Source: Nevskiaceae bacterium
GTDB taxonomy: Bacteria; Pseudomonadota; Gammaproteobacteria; Nevskiales; Nevskiaceae
Assembly (NCBI GenBank): GCA_008012115.1
Contig: SSEB01000017.1
Location: 1-50,663, forward strand
Direction: 5' to 3'
Length of the DNA: 50,663 nucleotides
The position numbers and the translations under genes were made by a program. Of this stretch, positions 46,367 to 50,663 are shown in pieces. The notes beneath the pieces are model-generated. The model was not told where the DNA came from and did not search any database. It saw nothing but the letters and a program-made list of their open reading frames with translations. Each line of letters starts with the position of its first letter. Within the stretch, counting starts at the first letter, position 1.

Positions 46367-46987
46367 ATGGCTCGTTATATTGGCCCCAAGTGCAAGCTGT
46401 CCCGCCGTTCCGGCTCCGACCTGCTGCTCAAGAGCCGCGCCCGCTCGCTGGACACCAAGTGCAAGCTCGACACACCGCCGGGCCAGCACGGTGCGCGCAA
46501 GCCGCGCCTGTCCGATTACGCGGCGCAGCTGCGTGAGAAGCAGAAGCTCAAGCAGATGTACGGCATCCTGGAGCGTCAGTTCCGCAACTACTACCTGAAG
46601 GCCACCACCCAGAAGGGTGCGACCGGTCTCAACCTGCTGCTGATGCTGGAGCAGCGCCTGGACAACGTGATCTACCGCATGGGCTTCGGCCGCACGCGTT
46701 CGGAAGCGCGCCAGATGGTCAGCCACGGTGCCGTGGAAGTGAACGGCAAGCGCGTCAACATCCCGTCCTACCAGGTGCAGGAAGGCGACGTGGTCTCCAT
46801 TCGTGAGAAGTCGCGCAACCAGAGCCGCATTGCCGAGTCGCTGTCGATCGCCTCGCAGGCCGGTCTGCCGGAGTGGCTGGAAGTCGACGAGAAGGGCCTC
46901 AAGGGCACCTTCAAGGTCAAGCCGACCCGCGACCAGATTCTGCCGGACATCAACGAGAGCTTGGTCGTCGAGTTGTACTCCAAGTAA
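46367..46987 (+). CDS. rpsD: 30S ribosomal protein S4
   Basis: A 206-residue protein with [20 protein letters not shown] and an S4 RNA-binding domain ([41 protein letters not shown]). It is a primary 16S rRNA binder and, in E. coli, the translational repressor of the alpha operon. Confidence 0.97.
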   Translation: MARYIGPKCKLSRRSGSDLLLKSRARSLDTKCKLDTPPGQHGARKPRLSDYAAQLREKQKLKQMYGILERQFRNYYLKATTQKGATGLNLLLMLEQRLDNVIYRMGFGRTRSEARQMVSHGAVEVNGKRVNIPSYQVQEGDVVSIREKSRNQSRIAESLSIASQAGLPEWLEVDEKGLKGTFKVKPTRDQILPDINESLVVELYSK

Positions 46988-47020
46988 TCGCAGCTTTAAC
47001 GTTATTCGAGGTATTTGTTC

Positions 47021-48001
47021 ATGCAGAATCATGTTGCCGATTTGCTGAAGCCGCGCCTGGTTGAAGTCGAAGCCGTGTCCGAGCACCGCGCCCGCGTCGT
47101 GCTCGAGCCGATGGAGCGCGGATTCGGCCACACGCTGGGCAATGCCCTGCGCCGCATTCTGCTGTCGTCGATCCCCGGCGCCGCCATCACCGAGGTGCAG
47201 ATCGATGGCGTGGTGCACGAGTACAGCGCGATCGAAGGCGTGCAGGAAGATGTCATCGACATCCTGCTGAACATCAAGAACATCGCCCTCAAGATGCACG
47301 CGCGCGACGAAGCCACCCTGCGTCTGGAGAAGTCCGGCAAGGGCGTGGTCAAGGCCGGCGACATCAAGCTCGACCACGACGTCGAGATCGTCAACCCGGA
47401 CCTGGTGCTCGCGCACCTGACCGGCGGCAAGCTCAACATGACCCTCAAGGTCACCCGCGGCCGCGGTTACGTTCCGGCCGTCAGCCAGAGCCGTGAAGAC
47501 GAAGGCCACGCCGTCGGCGTGCTGCGTCTCGATGCTTCGTACAGCCCGGTGCGCCGTGTCAGCTACGCCGTCGAGCGCGCCCGCGTCGAGCAGCGCACCG
47601 ACCTCGACAAGCTGGTGCTGGACGTCGATACCAACGGCGGCATCGACTCCGCCGAGGCTGTGCGCCTGGCTGCGCGCATCCTGCGCGACCAGCTCGCGGT
47701 GTTCGTCGACCTCGAGGCCGAGGCCGCGACCCAGGTCGCCGCCGGCGGCAAGAAGGAGCTGGCGCAGATCCTGTTCCGCCCGATCGACGATCTCGAACTC
47801 ACCGTCCGTTCCGCCAACTGCCTCAAGGCCGAGAACGTCTACTACATCGGCGACCTCGTGCAGCGCACCGAGATGGAGCTGATGAAGACGCCGAACCTGG
47901 GCAAGAAGTCGCTCAACGAAATCAAGGAAGCGCTCAAGGCGCATGACCTCGAGCTGGGCATGAAGCTGGAAAACTGGTCTTCTCCCAAAGCCGCCGCCTA
48001 A
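47021..48001 (+). CDS. rpoA: RNA polymerase alpha subunit
   Basis: A 326-residue protein. The N-terminal domain ([43 protein letters not shown]) forms the dimer for polymerase assembly. The C-terminal domain ([26 protein letters not shown]) binds UP elements and activators. I chose the ATG at 47021, with GAGG 9 bases before it; an in-frame TTG at 47015 is less likely. Confidence 0.97.
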   Translation: MQNHVADLLKPRLVEVEAVSEHRARVVLEPMERGFGHTLGNALRRILLSSIPGAAITEVQIDGVVHEYSAIEGVQEDVIDILLNIKNIALKMHARDEATLRLEKSGKGVVKAGDIKLDHDVEIVNPDLVLAHLTGGKLNMTLKVTRGRGYVPAVSQSREDEGHAVGVLRLDASYSPVRRVSYAVERARVEQRTDLDKLVLDVDTNGGIDSAEAVRLAARILRDQLAVFVDLEAEAATQVAAGGKKELAQILFRPIDDLELTVRSANCLKAENVYYIGDLVQRTEMELMKTPNLGKKSLNEIKEALKAHDLELGMKLENWSSPKAAA

Positions 48002-48020
48002 AGACTGAAGGAAGCATCCC

Positions 48021-48416
48021 ATGCGTCACGCAAATTCCGGCCGCGCTTTCGGCCGCACCAGCAGCCACCGCAAGGCCACGATGCAGGCCGTCGCGGTTGC
48101 CCTATTCAAGCACGAGCTGATCCGCACCACGGTGCCCAAGGCCAAGGAGCTGCGCCGCATCGCCGAGCCGCTGATCACCCGCGCCAAGGTCGATAGCGTT
48201 GCCAACCGCCGTCTCGTGTTCGCTCGTCTGCGCGACCGCGATGCCGTGCAGAAGCTGTTCACCGAGATCGGCCCGCGCTTCAACGCCCGTCCGGGCGGCT
48301 ACACCCGCATCCTGCGCTGCGGCTTCCGCGCCGGCGACAACGCGCCGATGGCCTATGTCGAGCTGGTGGATCGTCCGAACGCCGAAGCCGCCCCGGCGGA
48401 CGCCAAGGCCGAGTAA
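48021..48416 (+). CDS. rplQ: 50S ribosomal protein L17
   Basis: A 131-residue protein ([44 protein letters not shown]), last gene of the superoperon, near the tunnel exit. A GC-rich terminator hairpin follows. Confidence 0.97.
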   Translation: MRHANSGRAFGRTSSHRKATMQAVAVALFKHELIRTTVPKAKELRRIAEPLITRAKVDSVANRRLVFARLRDRDAVQKLFTEIGPRFNARPGGYTRILRCGFRAGDNAPMAYVELVDRPNAEAAPADAKAE

Positions 48417-48435
48417 GCCGGTTCACGCTTTGCCA

Positions 48436-48466
48436 GAACGCCCCGCAATGCGGGGCGTTCTCGTTT
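48436..48466 (+). terminator. Terminator of the ribosomal superoperon
   Basis: GAACGCCCCGC (48436-48446) and GCGGGGCGTTC (48450-48460) form a perfect 11-bp stem with a 3-base loop, followed by a weak T tract (TCGTTT), 20 bases after the rplQ stop. Confidence 0.8.
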
Positions 48467-48485
48467 CCGGCGTCTGCTTTTCACG

Positions 48486-48597
48486 TCACCCGCTGTAGGC
48501 TTGTGCGCCGATCAGAATGTTTATAATTATTTATCGATTTTAATTTTGATAAATAATTATTAACAATTTTCCAGGGCAAAACATCGAGAGCGGGTGG
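48486..48597. repeat. 112-bp dyad element, copy 5 (E5)
   Basis: The outer arms are TCACCCGCT (48486-48494) and AGCGGGTGG (48589-48597), matching at 8 of 9 positions. GTTT lies at 48519-48522 and TAAC at 48561-48564. The 38 A/T-rich bases between begin and end with perfect 13-base complementary arms (ATAATTATTTATC and partner), and TTAA is at the centre. It lies between the superoperon terminator and the convergent metallo-hydrolase gene. Confidence 0.88.
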
Positions 48598-48805
48598 CCG
48601 CTAGGACGGCCAAAACGCAAGGTGTTTCGCCGCGCCTTGTCCCTTGTGCCGTGCGCCGGGAGCGGGGATCAACTCCGGAGTCCGCACCCGTGTCGGTTGC
48701 GCCACCAGCGCACACCGCAGCAGCAGCCAAAGGCCGGCGGCGCAATCAGCCTTGCCGACCGACACACGCGTGCGGCGATGGGTGCGCGGTCCGCCGGATG
48801 GCGCC
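48598..48805. other. Intergenic sequence with no recognised feature
   Basis: GC-rich sequence between repeat element E5 and the 3' end of the metallo-hydrolase gene. I see no gene, terminator or repeat that I can support. Confidence 0.5.
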
Positions 48806-49765
48806 TCAGGCGGCCTTGCGCTGCTTGTCCAGCCATACGCCCAGACCCTGGGCGTTCAGTTCCATGTCGGCTTCCAGCAGCATGCGGCAGCGCAGTTCCG
48901 GCAGCTCGCAGTCGCGGTCGGCCAGCTCGTGCAGGGCCAGCTTCATCAGCGCGTCCTTGATCTGCAGGTGACGGCGCGGCGCGCTGGCCAGGGACTCGGC
49001 GATGCGCACGTATTCGCGCAGGCCCTTGCGCAGTTCCTCGGCCAGCGCCGGCACGCCCTCGACGGCGCCGTAGTGCGTCAGATACATGCGCTGCGGCGAA
49101 TAGGACAGGTAGCGGTCCAGCGTGCGCTCCCAGGCCTGCGGATCGAACTGCACCGGCGTCGTGGTCGGGCAAATCCACGGGCCGTCGGGGCCGTCGAATT
49201 CGCGGTAGGACAGGCCGAACGTGTCGCCGGTGAAAAAGCCCTTGCTGGTGGCGTCCCAGACGCTGAAGTGATGCTGCGCGTGCCCGGGCGTGTGGATGAA
49301 CTCCAGCGTGCGGCCGTTGAGGCTGAGCTTGTGGCCGTCATCGGCGGCGATCACGCGGGCTTCCGGCACCGGCACCAGCTCGCCGTACATCTTCTGCACC
49401 GCGGCCGCGCCGTAGACGGCGGTGGCGCCGGCCAGCAGCTGCGTCGGGTCGATCATGTGACGCGCGCCGCGCGGGTGCACCACCAGCCGCGCCTGCGGCA
49501 GGGCCTGCATCAGCGCGCCGGCGCCGCCGGCATGGTCCAGATGCACGTGCGTGGGAATGACGTAGGCAACCTGCTCGCGGGCGATGTTCTTCTTGTCCAG
49601 CAGCGCCAGCAGCGAGGGCACGCTGTGCGTGGTGCCGCATTCGACGAAGGCGGCCGCGCCCTGGTGCTGGATCAGGTAGCAGGCGGCCATGCCCTGGCGA
49701 TGCTGCTCGGTGTCGATGCAGGTGATGCCGTGGGGCAGGTCCCGGAAGGCGGGCAGTTTCATCAT
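48806..49765 (-). CDS. Metallo-beta-lactamase-fold hydrolase
   Basis: A 319-residue protein with the metal site HVHLDH (in IPTHVHLDHAGG), a later His in HTPGHAQHHFSVWD, the bridging Asp in FFTGDTFGLS and a final His in YLTHYGAVEG. These residues bind two metal ions. About 100 C-terminal residues form a helical extension (LAEELRKGLREYVRIAESL onward). Relatives hydrolyse thioesters, lactones or other esters; the substrate is unknown. AAGGA lies 7 bases before the ATG at 49765. The upstream crotonase gene ends 10 bases away, so the two are probably co-transcribed and may act in one acyl-CoA pathway. Confidence 0.88.
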   Translation of the reverse strand: MMKLPAFRDLPHGITCIDTEQHRQGMAACYLIQHQGAAAFVECGTTHSVPSLLALLDKKNIAREQVAYVIPTHVHLDHAGGAGALMQALPQARLVVHPRGARHMIDPTQLLAGATAVYGAAAVQKMYGELVPVPEARVIAADDGHKLSLNGRTLEFIHTPGHAQHHFSVWDATSKGFFTGDTFGLSYREFDGPDGPWICPTTTPVQFDPQAWERTLDRYLSYSPQRMYLTHYGAVEGVPALAEELRKGLREYVRIAESLASAPRRHLQIKDALMKLALHELADRDCELPELRCRMLLEADMELNAQGLGVWLDKQRKAA

Positions 49766-49775
49766 CGCAAAATCC

Positions 49776-50564
49776 TTACGTCTCGAAATGGCCGTGCCGG
49801 CCGGCGCCGCCGGTGAAGCGGGTCGCGCCCTGCACGGTTTCGCCGGAGCGCAGGGTCTGCAGACCCAGTTCGAACTCGCGGCGCAGTGCGGCATCCTCGC
49901 CCAGGCCCCATTGCGCATAGGCCGAGCGGCGGTCGTTGCGTAAACATAATTGGGGAAAACCGGCGATTTCCAAGGCCAGTTTTTCCGCAGCCTGTAACAG
50001 AGACCCGGAATCCGCCAGCCGGTTCGCCAGCCCGAACGCCAGCGCCTCCTGCGCGCCGACGGCGCGGCCGGTCAGGATCATGTCCAGCGCCCGGCTCATG
50101 CCGATGGCACGCGGCAGGCGCACGGTGCCGCCGTCGATCAGGGGCACGCCGAAACGGCGGCAGAACACGCCGAACTGCGCGGTCTCGTCGATCACCCGCA
50201 GATCGCACCAAAGAGCCAGCTCCAGGCCGCCAGCCACGCAGTACCCGGAGACGGCGGCGATCACCGGCTTGGACAGCGCCATGCGCGACACGCCCATCGG
50301 CCCGTCGCCCTCGGGGTCGAGGCGGTTGCCGCGGGCCGGGTCACCGGAGGCCACGGCCTTGAGGTCGGCGCCGGCGCAGAAATGACCGCCGATGCCGTGC
50401 AGGATCGCCACGCGCAGCGCCTCGTCGGCGTCGAAGGCGCGGAACGCCTCGGCCAGGGCCTGCGCGGTCGGGCGGTCCACGGCGTTGCGCGCCTCCGGCC
50501 GATTGAGCGCCACGAACAGCACCGGCCCGGCGCGGCGGGTGAGGACGGATTCGTTGGCGGTCAT
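49776..50564 (-). CDS. Enoyl-CoA hydratase/isomerase (crotonase) family protein
   Basis: A 262-residue crotonase-fold protein. The oxyanion-hole motifs are HFCAGADLKA and VSGYCVAGGLELALWCDLRV. In enoyl-CoA hydratase two Glu residues catalyse; the first normally follows Pro in a P-E-I-x2-G segment, but here that region reads FCRRFGVPLIDGGTVRLPRA, with no Glu. The chemistry may therefore be different (isomerase, hydrolase or thioesterase-like). I chose the ATG at 50564. It shares an operon with the downstream metallo-hydrolase. Confidence 0.88.
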   Translation of the reverse strand: MTANESVLTRRAGPVLFVALNRPEARNAVDRPTAQALAEAFRAFDADEALRVAILHGIGGHFCAGADLKAVASGDPARGNRLDPEGDGPMGVSRMALSKPVIAAVSGYCVAGGLELALWCDLRVIDETAQFGVFCRRFGVPLIDGGTVRLPRAIGMSRALDMILTGRAVGAQEALAFGLANRLADSGSLLQAAEKLALEIAGFPQLCLRNDRRSAYAQWGLGEDAALRREFELGLQTLRSGETVQGATRFTGGAGRHGHFET

Positions 50565-50663
50565 GGCGGATGACGGTTCCGTGAAAGCAAGGTCGCGATG
50601 GTAAGCTGCGCGCCGTCCTCTTGTCTGCCCGCCCATGACGCCCGCCCGCCCGCTGCTGCCCAC
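50565..50663 (+). other. Upstream region, possible start of a divergent gene
   Basis: A plus-strand ATG at 50635 opens a reading frame that runs to the window edge (MTPARPLLP). Too little is present to call a gene. The rest is promoter-length sequence for the crotonase gene. Confidence 0.2.

Noticed and set aside
47015..48001. TTG start of rpoA at 47015
   Set aside because: The ATG at 47021 has a better-spaced GAGG and gives the conserved N terminus.
48560..48745. Small minus-strand open frame between E5 and the metallo-hydrolase gene
   Set aside because: It begins in GC-rich noncoding sequence and runs into the A/T core edge of the repeat, with an Arg/Ala/Thr-rich composition and no homology that I recognise.

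Overview
The window is GC-rich bacterial chromosome, most likely from a gammaproteobacterium. It carries the tRNA-Tyr/Gly/Thr-tuf unit, a complete S10-spc-alpha ribosomal protein superoperon in the order usual for Gammaproteobacteria (rpsJ to rplQ, with secY, rpmJ and rpoA), hrpB, tesB, yheS and a TTGA-type FNR-like site. I cannot name the genus.

Layout. 32-3095: a minus-strand unit of ECF sigma factor, zinc-finger anti-sigma factor, a small exported protein and a TPR/beta-barrel outer-membrane protein. 3331-6731: M14-type zinc peptidase, GFA protein, DUF2892 membrane protein, a Crp/Fnr regulator and a DUF962 membrane protein. 7085-13696: YheS ABC-F ATPase, TesB thioesterase, YkgJ-like cysteine cluster protein, SulP transporter behind a long hairpin, CopG protein, and an alpha/beta-hydrolase-like/class III cyclase fusion. 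14151-28614: a multiheme electron-transfer locus. 28858-32983: PRMT-like methyltransferase, MOSC protein, HrpB helicase. 33050-48466: tRNAs, a divergent EF-Tu, and the ribosomal superoperon. 48806-50564: metallo-beta-lactamase-fold hydrolase and a crotonase.

The multiheme locus has six tightly packed minus-strand genes. They encode a soluble FAD/double cNMP-domain/four-[4Fe-4S] oxidoreductase, a multi-histidine membrane protein (probably cytochrome b), an FHA-TM-decaheme cytochrome, a double HbpS/GlcG lipoprotein, a LysM-tethered outer-membrane porin, and an exported decaheme cytochrome with LVIVD repeats. A convergent multiheme cytochrome faces them. Read in order, this could carry electrons from a cytoplasmic donor through the inner membrane and periplasm to a porin-cytochrome conduit in the outer membrane. 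The direction of flow and the substrate are not shown by the sequence.

The most unusual structure is a family of five dispersed elements (3215, 6868, 13728, 28723, 48486), each exactly 112 bp: outer arms CCACCCGCT / AGCGGGTGG, 24 variable bases, GTTA (or GTTT), 38 bases of almost pure A/T, TAAC, 24 variable bases, and the second arm. Every spacing is identical in all five although most of the sequence differs. All are intergenic at transcription-unit borders, and two copies bracket the multiheme locus. I do not recognise this element. Other notable points are an EF-Tu whose effector loop (G2/switch I) is rewritten, a tuf-rpsJ junction suggesting tuf-tuf recombination, and extra direct and inverted fragments of the tRNA-Thr 3' end.
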